From: Peptococcaceae bacterium BRH_c8a
GTDB lineage: Bacteria > Bacillota > Desulfotomaculia > Desulfotomaculales > Desulfallaceae
DNA length: 64,000 bases
Direction: 5' to 3'
NCBI GenBank assembly: GCA_000961575.1
Contig: LADP01000013.1
Span: 62,001-126,000 of the forward strand
Position 1 is the stretch's first letter; each line of letters begins with the position of its first letter. Position numbers and translations under genes: made by a program. Below, in pieces: positions 7,553 through 17,048 of this stretch. The notes under the pieces are model-generated. The model made no database searches, had not been told where the DNA came from, and saw only the letters and a list, made by a program, of their open reading frames with translations.

Positions 7553-9700
7553 ATGCAAAGGAAAAAAATAATCTGTGTATGGGTGCTTAGCCTGTTTCTG
7601 CTTGTCACCGCTGTGTCGGGGTGCAGCGGCGACTCCGGACAAAAGCAGGATCTGGCCGCAGGAAAGTTGCCGGTGGACCTGGCTGCGGATTTTGCCAGTT
7701 ATAAAGATGTGCCGGTGGACTTTTCCCCAGCCGTGGAGCCCTATGCGGTCGAGCCGGGGCTAGGCAATATAACTAATAAGGAGATGTTTTATTTCTCTCC
7801 GGAGGCCGAGCGGTTGCTGGTAGAAAACAAATTTGTAGTGGTGCCGGGTCAAAACCGGGAGTTCTTTATGCTCTATGAAATCAACAGTTATGAACCGGTG
7901 CCCAGCTTTATCACTACCGACTCAATGTTACATAACTATCACTTGTTCTTCAGTCACCTGCTGCGGGTGATCGAAAAGGATAAACTGGCCCCGGAATTAA
8001 AGGAGCTTACCACAGCCATGCTCTCCGCATCCCAAGAACAGTATACTGCCCTTAAAGGCAGCGATTGGGAGAACGCCGCCAAGCGAAACCTGGGCTTTTT
8101 CGCGGTGGCCGGCAAGCTTTTGGATCCCCAAATGCCTGTTCCGGAACAGGTCAAGCAAGTGGTGCAAGAAGAACTGCGGCTGATCGAAAGCAGTACCGGC
8201 ATCCAGGACTCCCCCTTGATGAATATGGGGCAGGATTTAGTGACTCCGGATACCCTGCAAGAGGATTACTCCCAGTACATTCCCCGGGGCCACTATGCTA
8301 CTGACGAGTTGCTACAGTCATATTTCAAGGCGATGATGTGGTACGGGAGAATCACTTTCCGGCTCAAGAGTGAGGATGAAACCAAATCTGCTGTGTTAAT
8401 GACTTTGGCACTTGGTGCAGGCGATAACAGTCAAAAATGGGATAAAATATACCAGCCCACCAACTTTTTTGTCGGTAAGGCCGACGACCTGTCTTATCAG
8501 CAGTACCGGAAACTGTTGGATCAAACCTATGGTACCGGGGCCGGCCCGCAAGATCTGGCCTCCGGCGACGAGCAATGGATGGCATTTATGGAGGCGACAG
8601 CAAAGCTGGAACCTCCGCTTATCAACTCCATACCCATCTTTGATGAGCAAATACAACCCGATCGCGAGCGGGAAATCAAGGGCTTTCGCTTTATGGGGCA
8701 GCGGTTTACGCTTGATGCCGCCATTTTCCAGCGGCTGGTGTACCGCGAAGTAAAAGAAAATAGTCAGGGCGAGAGCAGGATGCTGCCCAAAGGCCTAGAC
8801 ATCCCTGCCGCTATGGGCTCGGCGGAAGCTTACGCCATATTGGAGGCCGCAGGGGAAACACAGTTCGCGGGCTATCCTGATCACATGAGTAAACTACAGC
8901 AATACATCGCCGGCCTGGATCAAAAAATTTGGACTCAGAACCTGTACTGGGGCTGGCTTTACACCCTTGAATCCCTACTTCAAACAAGAGAGGCGGGGTA
9001 CCCCTCATTTATGTACGGTCAGGCCTGGACCAGGAAAGAGCTGAATACCCTTTTATCCAGCTGGACCGAGCTTAAGCACGATACCATTCTTTACGCCAAA
9101 CAGATTTACGCTGAAATGGGCGGCGGTATGGCTGGAGTGGATGATCGAGGTTATGTCGAGCCCAATCCACACCTTTATGCGCGCTTGGCTGCACTGGTAG
9201 ACATGACGCGGGAGGGACTGGCGGCGCGGGATCTACTGGATCAGCAAGACCGGGACAGCCTGGACCGGCTGGAGCAACTGGCTCTCTCTTTAAAGACCAT
9301 TTCGGAAAAGGAGCTTTCCAATATCCCGCTTACTGATGAGGAATATGATTTAATCCGTTCTTACGGCGGGCAGTTGGAGCATTTCTGGCTGGACGCCCTG
9401 CGAGATATGGGGGTGGATCACCGCTCAGCGATAGCCGAAAACCCTGCCGCGCTGGTGGCCGATGTGGCCACCGACCCAAGTGGTCAGGTGCTGCAGGAGG
9501 CCACGGGACACGTTTTTGATATTTATGCCGTAGTGCCCGTAGATGGCAGCCTGAGAATTGCCCGGGGTGGTGTTTACTCTCACTATGAGTTCTCCTGGCC
9601 GCTCAGTGACCGTTTAACCGACCAAAAATGGCATGAGCTGCTGGACTCCGGACAGGCGCCACCCCTGGCCGGGTGGACCGATACCTTTATCGCCCCGTGA
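7553..9700 (+). CDS. DUF3160-family lipoprotein
   Basis: A 715-aa secreted protein. Residues 1-24 are a lipoprotein signal (basic start, hydrophobic core, VSGC lipobox with Cys24), so it should be anchored outside the cytoplasmic membrane. The body matches the DUF3160 family, with segments such as VPSFITTDSMLHNYHLFF near residue 120 and conserved Trp/Tyr-rich regions towards the C-terminus. The family's function is not known. The following gene overlaps its stop codon, so they are probably cotranscribed. Confidence 0.8.
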   Translation: MQRKKIICVWVLSLFLLVTAVSGCSGDSGQKQDLAAGKLPVDLAADFASYKDVPVDFSPAVEPYAVEPGLGNITNKEMFYFSPEAERLLVENKFVVVPGQNREFFMLYEINSYEPVPSFITTDSMLHNYHLFFSHLLRVIEKDKLAPELKELTTAMLSASQEQYTALKGSDWENAAKRNLGFFAVAGKLLDPQMPVPEQVKQVVQEELRLIESSTGIQDSPLMNMGQDLVTPDTLQEDYSQYIPRGHYATDELLQSYFKAMMWYGRITFRLKSEDETKSAVLMTLALGAGDNSQKWDKIYQPTNFFVGKADDLSYQQYRKLLDQTYGTGAGPQDLASGDEQWMAFMEATAKLEPPLINSIPIFDEQIQPDREREIKGFRFMGQRFTLDAAIFQRLVYREVKENSQGESRMLPKGLDIPAAMGSAEAYAILEAAGETQFAGYPDHMSKLQQYIAGLDQKIWTQNLYWGWLYTLESLLQTREAGYPSFMYGQAWTRKELNTLLSSWTELKHDTILYAKQIYAEMGGGMAGVDDRGYVEPNPHLYARLAALVDMTREGLAARDLLDQQDRDSLDRLEQLALSLKTISEKELSNIPLTDEEYDLIRSYGGQLEHFWLDALRDMGVDHRSAIAENPAALVADVATDPSGQVLQEATGHVFDIYAVVPVDGSLRIARGGVYSHYEFSWPLSDRLTDQKWHELLDSGQAPPLAGWTDTFIAP

Positions 9701-10350
9701 GATTTCCCCGGTTGGTGCTGGTTCTCCTGCTGGCGGTGGGACTGCTGTACTGTTTCGGTGCCCGGGCCCCGCAGCAGTACGGCAGCGGCAGGGAGTTCCA
9801 CGACCTGGCGGCCTTTAAAGCATACCGGATGAAACTGCTGGAAAAACAAGATTCTCTAATGCAAAGCCAACAGTTCGATTTGGACGATAATGGCAGCCTG
9901 GAAAAATTTAATCTAAGCAATGGGATGATCACGGTAAGAGCTAGTTCCCGTATAATCTGGCAGTCCCCGGACGACTGGTGGGTGAACTATTTCTTTCTGG
10001 GCGACGCCAACAACGATGGCATGGCGGAGCTTAACCTTTTGGTTTGGAAAGAAGGAAGCTTCGGTCCCTACAAGCCCTTTTGGCTGGAAGAGGAAGAGGA
10101 GGATACCAGTATTAAAAACCACCTCTTTATCTTCAAGCTGGTATCAGACAGCATTAAACCGGTGTGGCAGTCATCCAACCTGGATCGTCCCAATTACCGG
10201 GCTGCCCTGATTGACCTTAACAATGATGGAGAAAACGAGCTACTGGTTACCGAAGGCAGTTACACCGACCCCACCTGGCAAGCAATAACCTTATGGAAAT
10301 GGAACGGCTGGGGCTTTTCCAGACAAGGGGACAGGGACCTGTCTGGTTAA
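9697..10350 (+). CDS. Membrane-anchored FG-GAP-like protein, 3' end replaced by a repeat
   Basis: About 217 aa with an N-terminal signal anchor (LVLVLLLAVGLLYCF) and a periplasm-side body with FG-GAP/VCBS-like calcium-binding motifs: DLDDNGS, GDANNDGMAELN and DLNNDGENELL. GTG at 9697 overlaps the upstream stop (GTGA), and an earlier GTG at 9673 is also possible. The last ten codons (from 10320) are entirely palindromic-repeat sequence, reading RQGDRDLSG, so the natural C-terminus has been lost or overwritten. Probably works with the DUF3160 lipoprotein. The function is unknown. Confidence 0.7.
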   Translation: MRFPRLVLVLLLAVGLLYCFGARAPQQYGSGREFHDLAAFKAYRMKLLEKQDSLMQSQQFDLDDNGSLEKFNLSNGMITVRASSRIIWQSPDDWWVNYFFLGDANNDGMAELNLLVWKEGSFGPYKPFWLEEEEEDTSIKNHLFIFKLVSDSIKPVWQSSNLDRPNYRAALIDLNNDGENELLVTEGSYTDPTWQAITLWKWNGWGFSRQGDRDLSG

Positions 10351-10578
10351 AAAGTCATTAGCCATAATTATGCTGTAGTGGCATAGCATGCTAGAACAAG
10401 GAAAAAGAGTACAACAGGGATTAAATAATAATTCTAAGCGGCATTAACCGCCGGACAATATTTTAAAATATAAAATGATTGATCCTGATTATTCCAAACT
10501 TATTTAAATAATACAGCAATACGGTTATGCAAGTTCATGTTTAAAAGGTGTAACAGACAAGTCCCTGTCCCCTTGTCT
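10320..10578. repeat. Composite palindrome-bounded element (copy B)
   Basis: Left arm at 10320-10345, inside the end of the previous ORF; right arm at 10553-10578. The inner flanks hold AATTATGCTGTAGTGGCAT (10366-10384) and GCAAGTTCATGT (10529-10540), equivalent to the blocks in copy A. The interior has no coding potential. Confidence 0.7.
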
Positions 10579-10617
10579 TTTCCCTTGTCTTTTCCCTTGT
10601 CTTTTCCCTTGTCTTTT
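10570..10617. repeat. 12-bp tandem repeat, four copies
   Basis: CCCTTGTCTTTT is repeated four times without change, growing out of the right arm of the palindrome element. This is probably slippage of the arm's end. Confidence 0.9.
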
Positions 10618-10627
10618 AAACTTCTGG

Positions 10628-10668
10628 AACCCCGTCGGGAAGTAATTTCCTTGACGGGGTTTAATTTG
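10628..10668 (+). terminator. Rho-independent terminator
   Basis: AACCCCGTC at 10628 pairs with GACGGGGTT at 10653, with extra pairing inside, followed by a T-rich tail. It insulates the region ahead of pstS. Confidence 0.7.
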
Positions 10669-10731
10669 TTATTCATCTTTTACCATGCGCATGGTGCTTG
10701 TTAAAAAAGTTTGGTAATTTTTAATGATATC

Positions 10732-10746
10732 TTTACATTGTTTACA
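10732..10746 (+). promoter_or_regulatory. Putative PhoP box upstream of pstS
   Basis: Two TTTACA hexamers at 10732-10737 and 10741-10746, separated by 3 bp, resemble the repeated TT(A/T)ACA units bound by Gram-positive PhoP. They lie 84 bp before pstS, and a phoPR pair lies downstream. Inference from motif and context. Confidence 0.45.
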
Positions 10747-10829
10747 CAACATTTATTCCTGCTTAAAAAGCATCTGTTATATTGGCTTTAGAGTTTTTAA
10801 AGCATTCAACTTATTAAGGAGGCAAGGTT

Positions 10830-11741
10830 ATGGAGAGGGGCAGCAAGGTTTTAGGTCTACTAGTTGGTATTATTTTGTTGCTGGCAGTTGTTGCCGGCTG
10901 TGGAAGCGGCAAAACCGACCAACAAAGTGAGCAGGGACAGGAACAAAGCGGCGGATCTAAAGGTTCAATTACGGCTGTTGGTTCATCAGCGCTGCAACCA
11001 TTGGTAGAAGAAGCGGCCAAACAATTCATGACTGGCAACACCGAAGCGCAAGTTGTTGTGCAGGGCGGCGGCAGCGGCACTGGTCTTAGCCAGGTGATTT
11101 CGGGGGCGGCGGATATTGGTAACTCGGATGTGTTTGCAGAAGAAAAGCTTACCGCACCGGAGGCTTCCCAACTGGCTGACCACAAAGTGTGCGTAGTGGG
11201 CATAGCTGCGGTAGTCAATCCGGATGTGAAAGTGAACAATGTAACCCAGCAGCAACTAATTGATATTTTTAGCGGCAAAATAACCAACTGGCAAGAGCTT
11301 GGCGGAGCAGACGTAAAAATTCAACTGGTTAACCGGCCCAGCAGTTCGGGAACCAGGGCTACTTTTAAAGCCTTTGCATTAAAAGGTGCCGCAGAAGCTA
11401 ATGGTATTGAACAAGATTCTTCCGGCACCGTGCGTAAGATTATCAGCGAAACGCCGGGTGCCATTGGTTATCTGGCCCTGTCTTACCTTGACGGCAGTGT
11501 TACCCCGCTGCAATTGGACGGTATTGAACCTACTAAAGAAAATATAACTAGCGGGCAATACCCCGTATGGGCGTACGAGCACATGTATACCAAGGGTGAT
11601 GCTGCCGGGTTAGCTAAAGACTTCCTTGATTACATGTTATCAGATGACGTTCAAAAATCACTGGTAGTTGAACTTGGCTATATACCTTCCACCGAGATGC
11701 AAGTTGAGCGCGACGCACAGGGCAAGCTTACCCAAAAATAA
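10830..11741 (+). CDS. pstS: Phosphate ABC transporter substrate-binding lipoprotein PstS
   Basis: A 303-aa protein with a lipoprotein signal (VVAGCGSG lipobox, Cys about residue 28), then the PstS fold. Phosphate-binding loops are visible as GSSALQPL and the GGGSGTGLSQVISGAADIG segment (residues about 71-89), and a later NRPSSSGTRATF. It captures phosphate outside the membrane for PstCAB. ATG follows AAGGAGG. First gene of pstSCAB-phoU; a GTCAT-type repeat separates it from pstC. Confidence 0.95.
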   Translation: MERGSKVLGLLVGIILLLAVVAGCGSGKTDQQSEQGQEQSGGSKGSITAVGSSALQPLVEEAAKQFMTGNTEAQVVVQGGGSGTGLSQVISGAADIGNSDVFAEEKLTAPEASQLADHKVCVVGIAAVVNPDVKVNNVTQQQLIDIFSGKITNWQELGGADVKIQLVNRPSSSGTRATFKAFALKGAAEANGIEQDSSGTVRKIISETPGAIGYLALSYLDGSVTPLQLDGIEPTKENITSGQYPVWAYEHMYTKGDAAGLAKDFLDYMLSDDVQKSLVVELGYIPSTEMQVERDAQGKLTQK

Positions 11742-11781
11742 AATAATCATACCGTCAACTCAGTAAGTGGTAGAGATTCAC

Positions 11782-11845
11782 GTCATCTGAACGAAGTGAA
11801 GAATCTGGATCCTTCGAAGATCCTTCGCTAACGCTCAGGATGACA
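11782..11845. repeat. GTCATTCTGA-type inverted repeat, copy 1
   Basis: Begins GTCATCTGAACGAAGTGAAG and ends CTCAGGATGAC, the two ends being inverted. It is preceded by ATACCGTCAACTCAGTAAG, also found before the copy at 35957. It lies inside the pst operon, between pstS and pstC, where the hairpin may lower expression of the membrane subunits relative to pstS. Confidence 0.8.
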
Positions 11846-11944
11846 GCTGCCCTCTGTAATGCACAATGCTTTCACTTACCCCAAAAACAATTTTGGCGAG
11901 GTGTTTATTTGCTGGAGGTTACGGGTTTCCGAAGGAGTTTTTCG

Positions 11945-12832
11945 ATGTCTAAGAAATTACTTTACGACAGAGCCGGACGCGGCCTGACTATGTTGTGTGC
12001 AGCTTTTGTAATGGTACTGACATTGTCCATTATTTATTATATCGGCTCTAAGGGTTTATCCACTTTTATTAACCATGAAGTTAGCCTGCGGGAGTTTTTA
12101 CTTAGCGACCAATGGCGACCGGATCGCTCACTGGAAGCAGGGGGACCACAGGTTGGTGCACTGGCTTTTATTATTGGCTCTATTACAGTCACCTTTTTTG
12201 CGGTAGCTATAAGTGCGCCCCTGGGGGTAATAGTAGCGGTTTTTATTGTCGAAATTGCTCCCGGTTGGGGACAGCGACTGCTGCAGCCCGCGGTAGAACT
12301 GCTGGCCGGTATCCCTTCGGTGGTATACGGCTATATTGGCCTTAGCCTGCTGGTTCCTTTAATCAGGTCAGTTTTTGGTGGTGGGGGCTTTAGCCTGCTG
12401 GCCGGCTTTTTGGTGTTATCGGTAATGATCCTGCCTACCATAATCAGCGTTTCCACCGACACCCTGCGCGCGCAGCCTGTGGAATGGAAACATGCTTCTT
12501 ACGCCCTGGGGGCCACCCGCTGGCAGACTATCCGCATGGCCATGCTGCCTGCTGCCCGTTCCGGCCTGATTACTGCGGTGGTACTGGGGATGGCCCGGGC
12601 TTTTGGTGAAGCCCTGGCGGTGCAAATGGTTATTGGCAACACCAGAGAAATACCCACTTCGATCTTAAGTCCCATCATGACTCTCACCAGCGCCATCACT
12701 ATGGATATGGGGGCCACTGTTCAGGGTAACATTTGGAACAGCGCTCTTTGGTCAATGGGCTTGCTGCTGCTGTTGATGTCATTGTTCTTTATCCTAATGA
12801 TTCGGTTCGTGGTCAGGAGAGGGGCGGTTTAA
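11945..12832 (+). CDS. pstC: Phosphate ABC transporter permease PstC
   Basis: A 295-aa inner-membrane permease with six predicted helices. Typical stretches are ELLAGIPSVVYGYIGLS and the cytoplasmic EAA loop ASYALGATRWQTIRMAMLPA, which contacts PstB. The frame extends upstream to 11840, but those codons lie in a GTCAT repeat; ATG 11945 has GGAG seven bases before it. The last base of its stop is the first base of pstA. Confidence 0.95.
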   Translation: MSKKLLYDRAGRGLTMLCAAFVMVLTLSIIYYIGSKGLSTFINHEVSLREFLLSDQWRPDRSLEAGGPQVGALAFIIGSITVTFFAVAISAPLGVIVAVFIVEIAPGWGQRLLQPAVELLAGIPSVVYGYIGLSLLVPLIRSVFGGGGFSLLAGFLVLSVMILPTIISVSTDTLRAQPVEWKHASYALGATRWQTIRMAMLPAARSGLITAVVLGMARAFGEALAVQMVIGNTREIPTSILSPIMTLTSAITMDMGATVQGNIWNSALWSMGLLLLLMSLFFILMIRFVVRRGAV

Positions 12833-13716
12833 TGAATGCCAAGTTAAAGAATAAACTTGCCACAATAACATTTTGGGCCGGCGCCGGGTTAGTGCTGTTA
12901 ATTTTGGGCACCCTCCTGGGGTATATTTTTTACCACGGACTAAAGTCCATAGACTGGCAGTTTATCACTTCGCCCCCGGAAACAATTAGGGCCGGCGGGG
13001 GCATCGGACCACAGATTTTTAATTCATTTTATATTTTGTTTTTAACAATGCTGATATCTATCCCGATCGGCCTATTGGCCGGTATTTATCTGGCGGAATA
13101 TGCCGGGCGCAGTAAACTGGCCGAGGGAGTGCGGATTGCTATTGAAACTTTAACGTCTCTGCCTTCCATTGTTGTGGGCCTTTTTGGCTTGCTTGTCTTT
13201 GTTAACGCTACGGGGTGGGGTTATTCCATCATGTCTGGCGCGTTAGCTTTAACGGTCTTTAATCTGCCATTTTTAGTCAGGGTTTCAGAAGAATCCATCC
13301 GGGGTGTTTCCCGGGAACTGGTGGAAGGCAGCCTGGCCCTGGGGGCCACCCACTGGGAGACGATCTGGCGCATTATTGTACCCTGTGCGTTTCCCAGCCT
13401 GATTACCGGAATTATTATTACCTCGGGGCGAGTGTTTGGTGAGGCCGCGGCCCTGCTCTATACCGCGGGTATGAGCAGCCCCCCGCTGGATTTTGCCAAT
13501 TGGAATATCTTCAGCCATACATCACCCTTGAACCCTTTTAGACCTGCTGAAACACTGGCCGTGCATATCTGGAAGGTCAATTCGGAGGGCCTTATTCCTG
13601 ACTTGAGGCGGGTTGCCGACGGATCGGCGGCGATTTTGGTGCTAGTGGTATTATCCTTTAATTTTGGTGCCCGCTGGTTGGGCAGATTGATCCAAAAGCG
13701 CATTACAATGGTTTAA
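12832..13716 (+). CDS. pstA: Phosphate ABC transporter permease PstA
   Basis: A 294-aa permease subunit that pairs with PstC. Visible are AIETLTSLPSIVVGLFGLLV and the EAA loop EGSLALGATHWETIWRIIVP. ATG overlaps the pstC stop codon (TAATG), giving translational coupling; a longer frame from 12733 only duplicates pstC sequence. Confidence 0.95.
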   Translation: MNAKLKNKLATITFWAGAGLVLLILGTLLGYIFYHGLKSIDWQFITSPPETIRAGGGIGPQIFNSFYILFLTMLISIPIGLLAGIYLAEYAGRSKLAEGVRIAIETLTSLPSIVVGLFGLLVFVNATGWGYSIMSGALALTVFNLPFLVRVSEESIRGVSRELVEGSLALGATHWETIWRIIVPCAFPSLITGIIITSGRVFGEAAALLYTAGMSSPPLDFANWNIFSHTSPLNPFRPAETLAVHIWKVNSEGLIPDLRRVADGSAAILVLVVLSFNFGARWLGRLIQKRITMV

Positions 13717-13759
13717 GTTATGTCATCAAACCAATACTTAACTGGTTAGATATAAGAAA

Positions 13760-14536
13760 GTGGTGATTACCGTTAGTGCATCGATTAATAAAATGGAAAC
13801 AAAAAACCTGAACTTGTTTTATCAAAGCTTTCAGGCTCTATATGATGTTAATTTACCGGTTAAAAAAAATAAGGTCACCGCTTTAATCGGCCCTTCCGGT
13901 TGTGGGAAATCGTCCTACCTTAGAACTTTAAACCGCATGAATGATGTCATTGAAGGAACAAAGATTGAAGGCGAAGTGCTGCTTGACGGAACAGATATAT
14001 ATGGGCTTGGTGTAGACCCGGTGGAACTGCGCCGGGTAGTAGGTATGGTTTTTCAAAAACCTAATCCATTTCCGTTAAATATATTTGATAATGTAGCTTA
14101 TGGCCCACGTATTCATGGGATTAGCAACAAGGAAAAATTGGCGAATATTGTTGAAAACAGCCTGCGGTCAGCAGCCCTATGGGATGAGGTTAAAGACAGG
14201 CTGTACAAGTCTGCGCTAGGGCTTTCCGGCGGTCAACAGCAGAGGCTGGTAATAGCCAGGGTACTGGCCGTAGACCCGGAAGTAATCCTGATGGATGAAC
14301 CTGCATCGGCTCTGGATCCTATTTCCACGTCTAAAATTGAGGATTTGATTCACCAGCTAAAAAACAACTATACCATTGTAATAGTGACTCATAATATGCA
14401 GCAAGCCGCCCGGATTTCCGATTATACCGGTTTCTTTTTAAACGGCGCCATGATTGAATATGATATTACTAATAAAATATTCACCACGCCCCGGGATAAG
14501 CGCACCGAAGACTACATCACCGGCAGGTTCGGTTAA
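13760..14536 (+). CDS. pstB: Phosphate ABC transporter ATP-binding protein PstB
   Basis: ATPase of the phosphate transporter, 258 aa from GTG 13760. Walker A is GPSGCGKSS, the signature is [16 protein letters not shown], and Walker B is [13 protein letters not shown]; the switch histidine is in IVVTHN-like [12 protein letters not shown] 13763 and ATG 13793 are alternative starts; family comparisons put the conserved region at [10 protein letters not shown], but that ATG lacks a ribosome site. It energises PstCA and follows pstA by 43 bases. Confidence 0.95.
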   Translation: MVITVSASINKMETKNLNLFYQSFQALYDVNLPVKKNKVTALIGPSGCGKSSYLRTLNRMNDVIEGTKIEGEVLLDGTDIYGLGVDPVELRRVVGMVFQKPNPFPLNIFDNVAYGPRIHGISNKEKLANIVENSLRSAALWDEVKDRLYKSALGLSGGQQQRLVIARVLAVDPEVILMDEPASALDPISTSKIEDLIHQLKNNYTIVIVTHNMQQAARISDYTGFFLNGAMIEYDITNKIFTTPRDKRTEDYITGRFG

Positions 14537-14550
14537 AGGGGAGCTAAATA

Positions 14551-15210
14551 ATGGTTAGAGAGTCTTTTAATGAACAACTTAATCAATTGAGAAACGATAT
14601 TTTGCTGATGGGCAAAATGGTGGGCAATGCTATAGAATTGTCCATTGATGCTTTAAAGCGCCAGGACTTGGATCTGGCTGAGCAAGTGGTCATGGATGAT
14701 GAAAAAATTGACCGGCTCGAGTTGGCCATAGAGCGGGGGTGTCTGTCACTGCTGGCATTACAACAGCCGATGGCGCGTGACCTAAGGTTTATCGGAACGG
14801 CTTTAAAAATTAACACTGACCTGGAAAGGATGGGCGATTACGCCAGTAACATTGCCAAAATGGTTTTATCTATTGGTAATGAACCGTTTATCAAGCCGCT
14901 AATTGATATTCCCCTGATGGCCGATTTAGCCCAGGTAATGGTTCGGGAAAACTTGACGGCTTATGTCAATCAAGATCGTGATATGGCCCTGAAGGCTGCC
15001 ATGCATGACCATGACATAAATAATTACTATACCAAGGTATTTAATGAATTGCTCGAGTTAATGACCAGGGATTCCAGGAACATCAAGCAGGCGACTTACT
15101 TTTTATTTATAGCCCGATACCTGGAACGTATTGGTGACCACGCCACCAATTTAAGCGAGTGGATTATCTACATGATTACCGGCGAAAGGTTAGAGCTGAA
15201 TGAATCTTAG
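14551..15210 (+). CDS. phoU: Phosphate transport regulator PhoU
   Basis: A 219-aa all-helical protein with two PhoU repeats. The metal-binding E/D motifs appear as DLERMGDYASNIAKM (residues about 90-104) and YLERIGDHATNLSEW (residues about 190-204). PhoU links PstSCAB activity to the PhoR sensor, keeping the response off when phosphate is ample. It starts 15 bases after pstB with AGGGGAG as ribosome site and ends the operon. Confidence 0.95.
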   Translation: MVRESFNEQLNQLRNDILLMGKMVGNAIELSIDALKRQDLDLAEQVVMDDEKIDRLELAIERGCLSLLALQQPMARDLRFIGTALKINTDLERMGDYASNIAKMVLSIGNEPFIKPLIDIPLMADLAQVMVRENLTAYVNQDRDMALKAAMHDHDINNYYTKVFNELLELMTRDSRNIKQATYFLFIARYLERIGDHATNLSEWIIYMITGERLELNES

Positions 15211-15222
15211 TTCCCAATATAA

Positions 15223-15250
15223 AGCCACCCTTCACCAGGGTGGCTATTTG
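15223..15250. terminator. Hairpin terminator between phoU and phoR
   Basis: AGCCACCCT (15223-15231) pairs perfectly with AGGGTGGCT (15237-15245) over a 5-base loop. It lies between convergent genes and could serve both strands, although the T tracts are weak. Confidence 0.7.
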
Positions 15251-15266
15251 TAACCAGCTTAACACC

Positions 15267-17036
15267 TTAGGTTATTTTGGGTAAGGTAAAGAAAAACTCC
15301 GACCCCACTCCCGGGGTGCTTTGTACCCCTACTGTTCCGCCGTGCAGTTCCACGATGTGTTTTACTATGCTTAGTCCCAGGCCGGTACCACCCATAGCCC
15401 TGCTCCTGGTTTTATCCACGCGGTAAAACCTTTCAAAAATTCTGTCCAGATCCTTGGCGGGAATACCGATACCGTTGTCACGCACCCGAATGACAGCGTC
15501 TTGATCGTCGTCGGTAACTTCAACCGCTATCCTACCAGCGGTGTGCGTGTATTTCATGGCGTTATCGATAAGGTTAATCAGCACTTGATCAATCATGTCG
15601 CTGTTTGCTTTGATAAGCACCGGTTTGTTCGGTAGCGAAAGCTTTAGTTCAAGCCCGGCGCTATCAATTTGACCACGCAGTTTGGCAGCGGTATCCCGGA
15701 CTATTTCATTAATATCCACCGGACTGGTTTTAATCTGCATCGGTTTTGATTCTATTTTGGACAAGTCTAAAAGTTCGTGTACCAGGCGGCTTAAACGGGC
15801 GGTCTCGTTGTCAATTATTTCGATGAATTCGCGACAGGTATCCTGCTGGTACATCGCCCCGTCCAGTAGTGTTTCAGTAAAACCTTTAATCGCTGTGACC
15901 GGTGTTTTTAACTCGTGGGACACGTTATCAACAAATTCGGTGCGGATTTTTTCCAGTTTCCTAATGTGGCTGATATCGTGCATCACTGCCACCACGCCAT
16001 TTAGTGCACCCGACTGGTCGCGGAATGGAGAAACAATAACCTCCAGAATGGCCTCTTCCGGAACAAATATTTTTACTTCCTGCTCAATTACTTGTCCTTT
16101 TTGCAGTGCTTCATCTATCGCAGATGACAATGCCGAATATCTTATCGAAGAGCCGTGGGGTATGTCTGCGCCCCTTTTAATTAGGAAGGCCAGGAATTTT
16201 TCGGCCGCGGGATTAACTAGATCTATGCGACCTAATTTATCAATAAAAATAACCCCGCTGGACATGCTGGCCAGGACTGCTTCCAGCTTGTTCTTACCTT
16301 CTGAAATAAGCCGGACTTTCTCTTTAATTGTATTAGCCATTTCTTCTAGCGTGCTGGCTAATTTTTCTATTTCATCACCGCTTTTGACTTTAATCCGGCC
16401 ATCATAATTACCTTTAGCAATTTGCCTGGCAAATTCAATCAGTTGTTCAACCGGGCCGGTTATTCTTTTGCCCAGCGTAAGCCCGACCGGAATAGTAATT
16501 AAAAAAGCCAGCAATATAGCCTTCAATACGTCCGACCATAAACCCAAAAAAGCGTGCTTAATTTCGGTAAGGGGCAGTGCTAATCGCATATAACCAGCAC
16601 CGCCGTCTGTATTTATAGGTAAGGCCACGTACATCATATCGGTGTCCAGGGTGTTGCTGTAGCGAATGGCAGACCCGGCGCCTTTTTTTGCGGCAGCCTG
16701 AACTTCGGGGCGGTTAATATGATTTTCCATCGATGTAGCGTCTCGCTCTGAATCACCAAGCACAACTCCGGTACCACTAATGATGGTTACCCGGGCCTGA
16801 ACATCTTGGCTGATTTGTTTGGCCAGTTGATCAAGTCCGTTGGTATCTGAATGGCCGTTTTGGGCGGCCACCAGCTTAGCAGCAAGCAGTGCCTGTGTGG
16901 TAAGCCTTTTTTCAATGCTGTGATAAAAATAATCATCCAGCGAATTCAGTAGATAGGTGCCTAAAATAAGCATGGACAGGATTACCACAGACATATATGA
17001 AACTGTTATTTTCCAGCGCAGTCGTTTAAAAATCAT
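15267..17036 (-). CDS. phoR: Phosphate-regulon sensor histidine kinase PhoR
   Basis: A 589-aa membrane kinase. There is a helix at residues about 9-30, an extracytoplasmic sensing region, and a second helix at about 170-192. HAMP (GPVEQLIEF...), PAS (SGVIFIDKLGRI...), HisKA with SHELKTPVTAIKGFTETL (phosphorylated His) and HATPase_c with NLIDNAMKYTH and GTGLGLSIVKHI follow. It activates PhoP when phosphate is scarce. It lies 12 bases after phoP, in one operon, convergent with pstSCAB-phoU. Confidence 0.93.
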   Translation of the reverse strand: MIFKRLRWKITVSYMSVVILSMLILGTYLLNSLDDYFYHSIEKRLTTQALLAAKLVAAQNGHSDTNGLDQLAKQISQDVQARVTIISGTGVVLGDSERDATSMENHINRPEVQAAAKKGAGSAIRYSNTLDTDMMYVALPINTDGGAGYMRLALPLTEIKHAFLGLWSDVLKAILLAFLITIPVGLTLGKRITGPVEQLIEFARQIAKGNYDGRIKVKSGDEIEKLASTLEEMANTIKEKVRLISEGKNKLEAVLASMSSGVIFIDKLGRIDLVNPAAEKFLAFLIKRGADIPHGSSIRYSALSSAIDEALQKGQVIEQEVKIFVPEEAILEVIVSPFRDQSGALNGVVAVMHDISHIRKLEKIRTEFVDNVSHELKTPVTAIKGFTETLLDGAMYQQDTCREFIEIIDNETARLSRLVHELLDLSKIESKPMQIKTSPVDINEIVRDTAAKLRGQIDSAGLELKLSLPNKPVLIKANSDMIDQVLINLIDNAMKYTHTAGRIAVEVTDDDQDAVIRVRDNGIGIPAKDLDRIFERFYRVDKTRSRAMGGTGLGLSIVKHIVELHGGTVGVQSTPGVGSEFFFTLPKIT

Positions 17037-17048
17037 AAGTTTGGTTAC

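Noticed and set aside
10553-10617. CRISPR-like tandem array
   Set aside because: The 12-bp units are contiguous with no spacers and grow from a palindrome arm; no cas genes are in the window.
15682-16407. 241-codon plus-strand ORF opposite phoR
   Set aside because: Antisense shadow of the histidine kinase; low-complexity Ser/Ile-rich peptide.
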